DNA of 64,000 nucleotides from Karalla daura. Its lineage: Eukaryota; Chordata; Actinopteri; Chaetodontiformes; Leiognathidae. Location: the NCBI GenBank assembly GCA_029224185.1, contig CM055188.1, forward strand, positions 27,769,497 to 27,833,496, in the 5' to 3' direction. Position 1 is the stretch's first letter; every line of letters starts with the position of its first letter. A program made the translations under genes and the position numbers. A model generated the notes under the pieces. The model saw nothing but the letters and a program-made list of their open reading frames with translations, was not told the origin of the DNA and ran no database searches. Positions 46,655 to 57,150 of this stretch are shown here, in pieces.

Positions 46655-46960
46655 GATCAACCAAAAGTTCTTTATTGTCTTTACAGTCTATACAACAAAA
46701 TTAAGTACAATCCCTTGTGGGCAAAAAAGCATTGAACATGTGGCTGAACATACATATCAGAAAATCATAAAATGCATATGTAACAACTGAATGAGCAGCA
46801 GTAATAAAAACAATAAAATAATCGTCCCTATATGCATGAACTGCTTGGTAGAGACATTAAGAGCTTAGTTCTTTTATGGTGCGAGGATAAAAACTGTTCC
46901 GAGTCCAAAAATGTCAGCCCAAATGGATCTGGAGTGTGTACCCAGAAGGCAGATGTTTAA
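46655..46960. mobile_element. Relic of a fish interspersed repeat (family uncertain)
   Basis: Starts with TTCTTTATTGTCTTTACAGT and CTATACAACAAAATTAAGTA, then ends near GGATAAAAACTGTTCCGAGT. These words resemble the common fish element with 'TTTATTGTCATT...ACAACGAAATT' and 'AAGAAGCTGTTCC'. No coding capacity. Confidence 0.4.
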
Positions 46961-49379
46961 GTGTCTCTCTTGGGTGATTCTGTGTTTTCATGAGGACACA
47001 AAGCGGGAAACTGTATCCTTATGAATGCCTGTGCTGACTTCCTAAATCGCTTATTTTCCAGCCATGGTGCAGCTTTTAAATCACACCAGGGGGTCATAGA
47101 TGGAGACTCGCCACATAACATTTGTAGGAAGACAATTCCTGGCATAGATTGATTTTCTTTAGTGACCTCAAATAGTGCAGTCACAGCTAGGTGTGCAACG
47201 ATTCATTTATTGCAGCTGTGCATCTATTTTAATCACGATCATCGAACAGTATTGATATTGCAGGTGTAATGTGGTTCTAATATTGTTCATGGCAACTGAA
47301 AATCAACTTGCAATGCAAATCTACTGTATCTAGACTACAATTTGTATTAAAGACAAACATTTGTTGTATGGATGTACATTTGGGTGTTTTTGAAAAAGAA
47401 AATTGTATATCCTATTTGTTCTTCAAACCTGGACATTACATCCGGTTCATTGTTATATCCTGTAACAGTCCCAAAAGCCAGAATGAATACACAAAAACAA
47501 CTGAGCAGTCAGAAGAATACAAAATTAACACAAGAGAAGCAAACAACGCTTCACAGAGTATCTTGCATGGCCTTTTTTACCAAAAAGTCCATGAACTGGT
47601 GGAGATTACAGGAAAAAATATGTCTTGGTGACAGCTGAATTTGTGGATGCACTTATCTCTGTTCAATCACCCAAAGTTGCACTTTTTCCCCCCATTAGCA
47701 ACTACTCTTACAAACACAACAAATTTTTATTTTCTTAAATTTGGTGTGAAAACAACTTTGTGGGACACAGTCCCTCTCAATACTTACAAGACTGTACATT
47801 ACCCCACAATGCTGTTTCACATTCAAGCCAAGTGTTTCTGCTGGAAAATCAACCATTTGCATTGCCATTTTCAGTGCACATTGTCTAGTGTCAAAGCGGG
47901 CAACAATATATGGCTCTCTCATGTTGTTTTCATGTTTTCACCATGGTTTGTTTATGTTTGCACTGGGCTTTGTTGATCCTTCCATAATATGGCAGCCTGC
48001 GTCATGAAACCAAAGTAGCACTATTAGCATTTCCCATTAGAGAGCAGAGGAACAGAAAACTGAAAACAATTTGGAGACAATTGTACTTGTTTTGGTGTGA
48101 ATAATTACAGGAAAGCAGTTTAAGCATATCATTACACCCTTAGCCATTGCAGTGCTTTTTTATGGGAAAGTTATGTAGCTAGCAGCCTATGGGAGGCTGA
48201 CTTCAGTGATCCACCAATGTCCCTTTGGATATGGAGAGGAGCAGTTTCCTCCCTCTTCTTCCTGAAGTCAACCATGAACTGCATCTCTATGAGGTAGACT
48301 TGACATTGTTGTGTATTAATCCCACCACAGTGGTGAAATCGGAAAATGTAAAGGTCTTGGTGTCATGGATATTTATGCAGCCATGGGTGACTCCGCATGT
48401 AAGCCAGAGACAAAGAGAGGACTGATAGGACTGTGGACACTGTGATGAAGGGTCCCTGACCCATTTATAGGGGCATCAGCTGACACTTGGAGTGAGGAGA
48501 TTGGGATTCATTCCTATAACTAGAATCTATGAACAGCAGTCCTACATAAAAGATCCAGGTGGCTTAGGACTGTTGACGCAGTGTGGAGGGCTGCCTTCTT
48601 AATGCCTCCTTCAGTCTGGATCTGGCGACATTTCATAATTGACCTTAAAACTGTGCTCCAGTCACTCAATAGCCAATAAACCCGATTATTACTAGGACCG
48701 TTGTCAAGTGATCATCTAATCCCTGTCCCAGTTGTGATGTTATCAATGCAAGCTAACTGCAAATGGTAGAATTGGTGTATTATGTGCTTAGTGCTGTGGC
48801 ACCAATAAATCCCAGTTCCTTCCAAGCTGATGTGCCCACGGTCAAGACCTTTGTATATGTTACAGATGACAGATGTTTCTTTTCACATAAGAGCCAGCGT
48901 GAAATGAGGGCAAGTGGATAAACAGGCCCAGGTGAACTAAGCTCTTTCCTGCTTCCTGTTTTGCTGGATATGTAACATGCTAATACATAAATAAATGAAG
49001 AGGGCGATCAGATCTTCCAAGGTTCAAGTATCCAGGGACAATTAACAATCCCTTCAGGATGCACAGGCTGCAGTTAGCTGACAGATGGTAGCAAGACGTC
49101 CAGTGCTACATTAGCACTAGCACCGGGTGGGCCTCAACAATAACAACGACGAACTCGCGTGGCAGATTTTAAATGGGCAGCATCTCAGTGTGACAAACTT
49201 TAGAAAAGAGGGTCAATGTCTTTCAGTCACTGTCCCGTTTGTTCACAAAATGTTCTCATAGTAGATGCACAGGCCTCATCTGCTGTTCACGGAGTCGCCA
49301 TTTTGTGTTAGCCTAGCCCAGTGCACCCGCTTCAACGTCCAGTAGAGCTAACAGATAGTTCCGTAGATAGACAGACACT

Positions 49380-49800
49380 TTCTTGATCCCGCGAGTCGTA
49401 AACTCAGCCGTGGTCTCCATAATGGAACTCGTTTTTGAGCCTCGATGGTAAAACGCAAGATGGTCTGTGTCTTCTGTGCCTCCTATCGGACATACTGATC
49501 CACGAATACTCCGGTGGGGAAAATAGTAAATCCATACATAGGGTTAAATCCGACAATAAAGGGGAAAAGCTTCCTTCGATTTTGCCTGCGACTATTCCGC
49601 CATCTTGCTGAAGGCAGGTCATTCTTGGGAGGAGTCACACAGACCGGAAGTCTGTGTCCTCGGGCCCCACCCCTCTGTCGGAGAACCGATTTTCCCAGTG
49701 GCCACATGTGGTACTGCAACAAGAATTCGACAGTCGCCCAAAAAGCGTTTTCGCGTACACGGCAGAAGAATACGGCTATAAAAATGTTGACAGGACGCAT
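49380..49800. promoter_or_regulatory. CpG-rich block with TATA-like box, no associated gene
   Basis: CpG dinucleotides are clearly denser than in the flanks (for example GATCCCGCGAGTCG, GCGTTTTCGCGTACACGG), and TATAAAAA occurs at 49777-49784. Could be a promoter of an unrecognised transcript, a distal itpr1/sumf1 regulatory element, or a young mobile-element fragment. Confidence 0.25.
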
Positions 49801-50334
49801 GTATAAGATGGACATAGTTTGTGTGTTAAATTACACAGAGTGTAATCCAGTGGTCCATGATTAGATATTGAAGTTGAAAGATGTAAATGAATATGGGTTT
49901 ATGGCTATACGGTTAACAGGGGACACACAGAGGCAAGAGTGTAGCTTACGTTCATCGGACTTATAGACTGTGTTTACCTGGTTCTTACGGCTGGGTTATT
50001 CTCAGATAGCCAGGAGTGTGTATGTTCAGGAGTCGGAGGGAAAAATAGATAGATATTTTTCAGTGGTGCTGCTGAATTGGAGAACACTGTTCATATGCCT
50101 GACCTTTGACTTGGACACCAGACCAAAGGTTGCAGCCCATTCATTCCTATGGAAGTTGGCACATACTCTATGTAAGAATATCGCACTATGTGGCCTATTG
50201 CGCTAGATGGTCCATGGAGTTTAGGTTAACTTTTTGAAAGCTATAAAGTCCATGACTTAAAAGTATGCAATAAATAAATAATTAATTTGCTGTATTTACA
50301 GCTGGATGAGTCCTGTCAATCTCTATACATCCAA

Positions 50335-50537
<203 letters not shown>

Positions 50538-51081
50538 AGGAAATGTGCACACTGTAAAATTAACCTGTGCAAGACAACAAGATATGGATCAATAGATAGG
50601 ATGTCCCCTGGAACCCTCCCTGGCGAGATGTCCCTGGCACATTTATCCCGGAGGAGGAGGCCCTGAGGCGAAACTGGGACACGCAGGAGTATATATCTTT
50701 TGGTTGGTCTGGCAACACCTCCCAATCACTCTAGAAGCAGCCTGGGAGAAGAGTGTTTGCGCTTCCCTGCTATTGCTCCCCAAGAACAGTATCCACATAA
50801 GACGAAGAAGACAAGATAAAAAAAGGCAGGTATGTACATAGTATGCAGATCTAACATAGCAGCAGTTGTAAGATGCAAGATTTGTGAAAATATTTCAGAG
50901 ATGTTTGATCACAAGGTCAGTTCAAAATTGTACACACACACACATACTCAAACATAGTGCACATAGTGTGTGGTATATGAGTTGCAAGTTTGTAAAATAA
51001 AAATGAAAATTGGAAATTACAGAATTTACAAATGTGCGAGATCTATGGAGACAGTGTTTGTGTATGAATGTGTGTATGTTT

Positions 51082-51160
51082 TGAATCGATAGATATATGG
51101 ATAGATAGATAGATACATAATTTATTAATCCCTTTGGGAGATCCTTTAAGGAAATTGACA
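51082..51160. repeat. GATA run joined to an interspersed-repeat end
   Basis: GATAGATAGATAGATACATA is followed by ATTTATTAATCCCTTTGGGA and later AAGGAAATTGAC, the ending of a common fish repeat to which GATA microsatellites are often attached. Confidence 0.5.
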
Positions 51161-51354
51161 CATGCCTTTATACGCACACATATGTACATACTAGGAGGCG
51201 AAAGTACTTTTTGTGTTTTCATGCATGCACATGCGCGTGCATATGTGTTTGTGTGTGTGTGTGTGTCAGGACCCCATGCTGGGAGCCTGGACATCATTTC
51301 CCAGCTATCAACGCTACAGTCAGTGACAGAGAAGTGGCTGCGAGACAGGGCGCC

Positions 51355-51423
51355 TATGTATGTGTGCGTGCGCGCGTGCATCTGCGTGTGTGTGTATGTG
51401 CGCACGCGCGCATGTGTATATGC
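51355..51423. repeat. Alternating purine-pyrimidine (GT/GCGC) tract, Z-DNA-prone
   Basis: GTGCGTGCGCGCGTGCAT and GTGCGCACGCGCGCATGTG lie within about 70 bases just upstream of the presumed itpr1 5'UTR exon. Confidence 0.8.
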
Positions 51424-51429
51424 GTTCTG

Positions 51430-51696
51430 CCTCAGTAGTGAGCGCAGCTCCGACAGCCGCGGAGAAGTGACCGAGCTGTCAGAACAACTACCAGCCAGGA
51501 TTACTGCTCCAGCCACGGTCTTGGTGGATCTCCACGGCGGAAAAGAAGAAGAAGAAAAGGTCGAAGAAGAAGAGGAAGAAGAAGAAGAAAAGGAGGAAGA
51601 GGAGGAGGAGGAGAAAGAAGACACCGCAGTCATGTTGTCTTAGCCGCTTCGGAGCAGCCCGAACACCCGAGCTTTTTTCCTCCAGTAAAACCCGAG
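51430..51696 (+). other. itpr1: Probable itpr1 5'UTR exon with splice donor
   Basis: A comparatively GC- and CpG-rich stretch (51440-51545), then a purine tract, ending in CCCGAG|GTAAAG, a strong 5' splice site at 51696/51697. It sits about 950 bases before the acceptor of the first coding exon and on the correct strand. The transcription start is not defined. It contains a minimal ORF (ATG-TTG-TCT-TAG, 51632-51643). The link to the coding exon is inferred from position and splice signals. Confidence 0.45.
51539..51621 (+). repeat. GAA/GGA purine tract in presumed itpr1 5'UTR
   Basis: About 83 bases of almost pure A/G on the + strand, GAAGAA units passing into GAGGAG, with a single TC interruption at 51561-51562. 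Confidence 0.9.
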
Positions 51697-52111
51697 GTAA
51701 AGTTGAGCTCCTGCTTTACACACTTCACCATCACTCTGCTTATTCCCAGCAGCTGGAGCGAGAGTAAAAAACACGAATTTCTCTCCTTAAATGGTGAACG
51801 AAAACACTCGCGTCCACAGCAGGGCATGTGCGGGTTTTTACAACAGCGAATGATAAAAGAAAAGAAAAGAGGCGAGAACATATTTCAGACCGCTGTGATT
51901 GCGGAGTGAGGATTTCTAAAGTTTCCTGTGTCTGTGTCTGTGTGTGTCAGATTAAAAGAGATGCACTTTAACCATGCAACACATGCGAATGTGTTGCCAT
52001 CTATCAAGCTGCCGCCCTGGCAGGTTTATTCTGTATGAATTATCAACTCAGGGAGATAAAGTGCGTGAGACACATAGAGGGAGAGCTGCATTAACAACAG
52101 TCTGATTGACC

Positions 52112-52154
52112 TGAGAGCGAGCGAGCGAGAGAGAGAGAGAGAGAGAGAGAGGAG
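52112..52154. repeat. (GA)n simple repeat
   Basis: GAGCGAGC units passing into pure GA. Confidence 0.88.
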
Positions 52155-52357
52155 GTCTTGCAGGGCTCACATATGGACTTTCCTATAACAGCTCTGACCT
52201 GTTGCAGGTGCACCACCACTGGTCTTCCTGGTGCAGCCAGCTGCAGGACCTAATCATTAACTGTCCTGCTCCTGCACCGCAAACACAACACAAAACAGGT
52301 TACAGTAATGTGGTGCTCACAGAGTTTCCTGCAGCATTTATGCAAATCCTTGCAGGC

Positions 52358-52373
52358 AGAGAGACAGACAGAC

Positions 52374-52404
<31 letters not shown>

Positions 52405-52417
52405 GAGAGAGAGAGAA
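52358..52417. repeat. GACA/GA-rich simple repeat
   Basis: GACAGACA then GA dinucleotides with AAAG interruptions. Confidence 0.88.
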
Positions 52418-52644
52418 TGATTCCACTAAAGAAAACCCTCTAGTTGCTCCGCCTTCACACTGGTAGCTTTGGATATGAAAAAGTTAATCAGTGAATTTGT
52501 GAATTAAAGTGATCAATCAGCGGCTTTAATTAGAGCTGAATAGATGTGAAATGCGATTTCAAAGTACAGATGCCTCTGCAGCTTTTTTATGACATTTTTT
52601 CCCAAATGTGACCTTTCTTGACCACTATTCCACCCATTTCCCAG

Positions 52645-52745
52645 GTGTCAAACATGTCGGATAAGATGTCCAGCTTTCTCCATATTGGGGACATCTGCTC
52701 CCTGTACGCGGAGGGATCCACCAATGGTTTCATCAGCACGCTGGG
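52645..52745 (+). CDS. itpr1: Inositol 1,4,5-trisphosphate receptor type 1, first coding exon (residues 1-31)
   Basis: ER membrane IP3-gated calcium channel. The exon starts after CATTTCCCAG at 52644 with nine leader bases; the ATG is at 52654. It reads MSDKMSSFLHIGDICSLYAE then GSTNGFISTL and ends in GG of a split Gly codon before GTATGT. MSDK at the start and DICSLYAEGSTNG fit type 1; types 2 and 3 have DIVSLYAEGSVNG. The segment is the start of the N-terminal suppressor domain (MIR/beta-trefoil). The protein has about 2,700 residues, so only the extreme N-terminus is in this window. Confidence 0.95.
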
Positions 52746-54490
52746 GTATGTCCATCTGACTTGCCAAAATTGTGCATCTGTGTGTGTTTGTGTGTGTGTG
52801 TTGGGGGGGGGGGCTGTTTCACACTCTGTTCTAGAGCAAGCTGAGCAATATTTGGAGGAAGGGAAGTCACACACCAGAAGAGGCGACCATTTTTAGAAAG
52901 TTTGATTTGGCGACTTTATTCTGTGTGCTGCCATCAGAGAATAAGTTGGTGGTCTGAAGAATAGAGAGCTGCATTCAATTTACACTGAGGTCCCTGTTGT
53001 GATGTAACTTTCATAATCCTCCTCCCATGTGAGTCTCTGTGGCTGAAAGCACTTGCTAAGTGACTAAATGTAAATGTTTTTCCGAGTGCCTCAAAGACGT
53101 CAGTGGCACTATGGGATTCAGCAGAGATAGAGGGGTGTAACTTTTGCAGCTTGTCCCACAGAACAAAGCTGTGCAAATGGCAGTCTTCAAAAGCAGAGGC
53201 CTTTTTGAAGTAGTACTGACCACCCCCGGCACCTCTGATAGCGCTGGGAAAAGAGGAAATATTGGGGCGGTAAAATGCACAGTTAATGATAACGCATGCA
53301 TGTTTGTGAGAGCATAGCAGGAGTGGGCGTGCAGGGCACAGTCAGACGAAAAAACAATGAGGTGGTGGTGTGCACAAAACTCTCAGCTAATGGTAAAAAA
53401 TCTGCTCGCAAGCCACTCATTCACCCACACAGTCACGGCAGCATTATGTTGTTCTTCTACATTAGTTTCGGCTCAAATTCCCAAAACTCAAATTCAACTT
53501 GATTCAACAAATAATTCGCTGCCATTATGAAAATTGATTTAAGAATTTGATGTTTTTTAAGTATGTTTGTAAAAGAAAAAAGAAAAAAATTCTTAGATTG
53601 CTGCTTCTGAAATTGAACAGCCTCTTGTTTCTTAAGTCTTTTATAGCAGAAAACTGAATGTTCTTTAAGTGTTGACATGAGATTTTTGAGGATCTCATTT
53701 TGCCCTTTTTGAGACCAAATTTTTATAGATTTTTAATCTGGAGCCCAGAGGAGAGAGTCTGCCGGAGCGCAATATATCTTGGGGTTAAAAGGTTTATTAA
53801 TACTTTGCCAAGGAGCAGTGAAGGAATAACCAACATCTTCCTCCCTTTAATTCTAGGCTCTTAAGTAGCCTTACAGTAAATCACACGGGCACTGCCAAAT
53901 GGCATCACTTTTCTGCAGGCTCAACAATATCCAGCTCCGAGTACAGTTTTGTCTACGGTGCTCATGCACCTCGCACCTCGCTGAAACAAGAGACCTTAAC
54001 AATATTATCAAAATACCTCTTGTTTTCTCTGGCTGACACAGACCATTACATCTGCTTTCTCAGGAAAGGCAATATCTCTCTCCTAGAGTGTCATAGTGAC
54101 CTCAAGGCTGAGTCTGACCCTCATGGACATACCGTTATCTGTGACACACGGAGTCACGGAAAAAAAACACAAACACAACTTGTCCATTTACCAGATGACC
54201 TGCAAAAAACCCCCAATTTTTTTGTTGCAACCCTATTTCTTCTTCTAAATATATTCCTGAAATATCACCACTGATATAGTGAGTCACATGTTCTTTTATG
54301 AGGGGCACTGAGGGAAAGTTTGCACCTTGACATAATCACATTAAAGTAAAGCATATTGTATCTCACTGTTGGAGCATCAGCTCAGTGTCCAGGACCTCCC
54401 CTCGCCGCTCATGAAAAATGGAATGACCCACAGCGAAGACTGAGTCACTGTAGAGACACTGTGGCCTTTCTCGAGTTCCAGCACTTCCCA

Positions 54491-54527
54491 CGTACACACA
54501 AACACACACACACACACACACACACGC
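54491..54527. repeat. (CA)n microsatellite
   Basis: AC dinucleotides with one AAAC interruption. Confidence 0.88.
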
Positions 54528-55228
54528 ATACATACAAAGATGCACGTACACACACACAAGCGCACCTTTTTACTCAACTGTCATGACAGTTTTGGCTGCA
54601 AGCCATCTTCTCCACGCACAACGAATGAGTCTTCAGCCTTCTCCAGATCATCTGCCCTCGGAGGAAGAAACCATCCTGAGAGGAGAGAAAACATTCTCCA
54701 ACTGGGCAGCATTCCCAGCTCTTGTTTGGTGACTATAAGCAGCTGAGAGAGGTTAAAAATGCAAAAAAAAAAAAAATGTAGCTTTGTACAATTCAGCAGG
54801 ACCTGTCCTGGTTGTTCGAAAGTGTAACTAAAACCTGCATTAGCTCAGTCAGGCATTGTTATGTGTCACACATGCAGATGACTGCTCACACATGCTGTAT
54901 AATGTCTCTGCAACAATCCTTGATATTTTCTCCTGTTTTTAACAAAGTCTTCCGCCTTGTTCCTTGAGGTGTACCGTCTGGAGGGGTAGACGGATCTGTT
55001 TGGACAACTGTACACATTCCCCGGGAAAAGGCCTGAAATGGATGTGGGATTTGGCCTGTGTCCAGACAAATGTTATTCTAAGCTTTTAAGGGCTAAATTT
55101 GTCCCTAGAAATTCCATCTTGCCCGCAGGTCATCCAATCTATAGTTGTTTCATTATCGCGTGGAGTGGGGACATGTGCATGCTGAAGTTTTTGTTGGAAA
55201 TGCTTTGTTTTAGCCACTTCCATGTTTA

Positions 55229-55230
<2 letters not shown>

Positions 55231-55303
<73 letters not shown>
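55231..55303. repeat. (AC)n(AT)n microsatellite
   Basis: About 31 AC units followed by AT units, then a short GA run to 55322. Confidence 0.95.
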
Positions 55304-55304
<1 letters not shown>

Positions 55305-55650
55305 CGAGAGAGAGAGAAAGAGATACACAAACACTGTTAAAATACAAAACAGGCAAGATGATGGATCGATTATTCCACTCGATACTAAGATGGTGGTCTG
55401 GCTCAACTTATCCACCATTTCCACCAGTATCATCTGGCATCAGAAGCAAATATTTACTTACATTGTTTCACTTGGGAATCTGAGCTACTGTATGCCACCA
55501 CATCTCTTTAATTCCACTGGCCTAGTGTATAAATGGTTTGGTTGTGTTTGTGTGTGTGTGTTTGTGTATGTTAAACATAGAAGTGGCTAAAACAAAGCAT
55601 TCCCAACAACAACTTCATCATGCATATAACTCCACTGTCATTGCTGTGTG

Positions 55651-55708
55651 TACACACACACACACACACACATACACACACACACACACACACACAGACA
55701 CACACACT
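55651..55708. repeat. (AC)n microsatellite
   Basis: AC array with CATA and CAGA interruptions, at the left edge of SINE-like copy 4. Confidence 0.92.
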
Positions 55709-55724
55709 ATTAATTCTCACACTC

Positions 55725-55900
55725 ACAGGAGTCTCCAGCTGATGTAAACATGCATGTTTTTGGACTGTGGGAGGGAGCCAGAGTATCTAGAGTGAACCCA
55801 TGCAGACACTGGGAGAGCATGCAGATTCCACACAAAATCCCAGTCACAGTTCAGCAGGAATTTGAACTACGGACCGTCTTCGTACAGTACCACAAGTAGT
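55725..55900 (-). mobile_element. Relic SINE-like repeat (copy 4)
   Basis: GTTTTTGGACTGTGGGAGGG, AGAGTATCTAGAGTGAACCC, GGGAGAGCATGCAGATTCCA and a tRNA-like head (GGAATTTGAACTACGGACCG). The tail side is replaced by the AC array. On the - strand, within an itpr1 intron. Confidence 0.6.
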
Positions 55901-56289
55901 TATATGTAGTAATGTTAAATATAAATCTATTAACCTGCAATTTTTTTCCTAATGAGTCAACTCATCTATAAGATATAAAATGAGAATTCAGAATATAGAT
56001 TCTCATTCTATATACATAGAAAACAAATCCAGAAGACAATTGGTGAGTGGAAGTGGTTTAGTTAGGTTATTTAGGTTAGTGTTTAGTTTACTCAGTTATT
56101 CAAATCATTGGTCTGTTAATCATTTCATTTAGTCAAGAATAAGTAACAAACACATAAGATGTATTACTTGCAGCCTTGCTCTAATCTGTTTTGTCATATA
56201 CTTAAAACCCTAACAAAAATGCTCATCATATACCATGCTAAATCGTCACACCTATGACTAACTATATCTTTTTGTGCCTATTCCCACAG

Positions 56290-56360
56290 TTTGGTGGACG
56301 ACCGCTGTGTTGTCCAACCTGATGCCGGGGACCTCAACAATCCCCCGAAGAAGTTCAGAG
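56290..56360 (+). CDS. itpr1: itpr1 second coding exon (residues 31-54)
   Basis: The acceptor TTCCCACAG at 56289 is followed by T, completing the Gly codon, then LVDDRCVVQPDAGDLNNPPK and KFR and one base of the next codon before GTAAGA. The VVQP and DLNNPPKKFR wording fits type 1 (type 2 has VVHP, type 3 VVEP). The following exon, expected to begin DCLFKLCPMNRYSAQ, was searched for by eye to the right edge and not found. Confidence 0.95.
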
Positions 56361-56554
56361 GTAAGAAAACACGATGAGCGATACTGCTCTCCATCCTGAT
56401 GCCTGACATCATCACATTAATGTTTAGTATGTTTATACTGTGAGCTCTGCCAGAGAGGCACTGCTGAATGTGTTATGCTGTTTCTTTGGTGACAAGCCAC
56501 AATATCTCTGCCCGCTGGACTTCAAACAGTCCTCCTTTGACAGTGTTAATGGTG

Positions 56555-56561
56555 GTGTGTG

Positions 56562-56595
<34 letters not shown>

Positions 56596-56596
56596 C
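56555..56596. repeat. (GT)n microsatellite
   Basis: GT array with one GC interruption, 195 bases after itpr1 coding exon 2. Confidence 0.92.
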
Positions 56597-57118
56597 GCTC
56601 ATGCATCCATGCATGCGCTTTGTAGCTGTGTGTGCCTGTTTGTGCACCTCGTCTGTGGAGGTAGAGGCAGCTGGAGAGAATCAGCACTGATGCTGATTTG
56701 TTGGGAAACAACACACTTGAAAAGCTGTTTTTCAAGTGAGAAGGCCTTGAGATGCCTGCTTGGGTGAAACCTGCTATTATTAGCTCCAATGCAGGAAGTA
56801 GAACTCATGACCCTCGGTTCTCAGGCTGGAGGTTTATGTCTCAGGGGAGGAGAGGCCAGGCCGACAGTGTGCACAGAGCATGAGTGAACTGAAGCCTTGT
56901 GGATCTTTCAGTGTCACATAAAACACCATGTAAGACTACATGGAGCAAATATTTGACTGTAGGATGCAACATCATTGCACTGTTTGTAAATTGTGTCTCA
57001 ATCAATCAGGGATGTGACCAAAATCTTGCTTTTTTCTTGCTTTCTGTGTTGCTGATTTGCAGCGTTGTGAGGTCTACCAAAGCAGTTGACTTTGAAATGT
57101 TGAGTAATGTGATTTTGG

Positions 57119-57119
57119 G

Positions 57120-57150
<31 letters not shown>
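57119..57150. repeat. (GA)n microsatellite
   Basis: About 14 GA units. Confidence 0.9.

Larger units (their letters stand above)
51697..52644 (+). other. Presumed itpr1 intron between 5'UTR exon and first coding exon
   Basis: Non-coding, with two GA-rich simple repeats (52112-52154 and 52358-52417). Ends in a pyrimidine-rich acceptor. No other feature was recognised. Confidence 0.45.
52746..56289 (+). other. itpr1 intron after first coding exon (3.5 kb)
   Basis: GT-AG intron of phase 2. It contains AC/GT repeats (54491-54527, 55231-55303, 55651-55708), a G-run at 52803-52811 and a relic SINE-like copy near 55730-55900. Open frames here are short or derive from the repeats. Confidence 0.85.

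Noticed and set aside
51043..51633. 196-codon Ser-rich minus-strand ORF and 169-codon Glu-rich plus-strand ORF
   Set aside because: Both are produced by the GAA/GGA and GT repeats near the presumed itpr1 leader; no conserved domain.
52645..56360. Assignment of the two channel exons to itpr2 or itpr3
   Set aside because: The residues at type-specific positions (MSDK start, DICSLYAEGSTNG, VVQP) fit type 1, and the sumf1 neighbour fits the ITPR1 locus.
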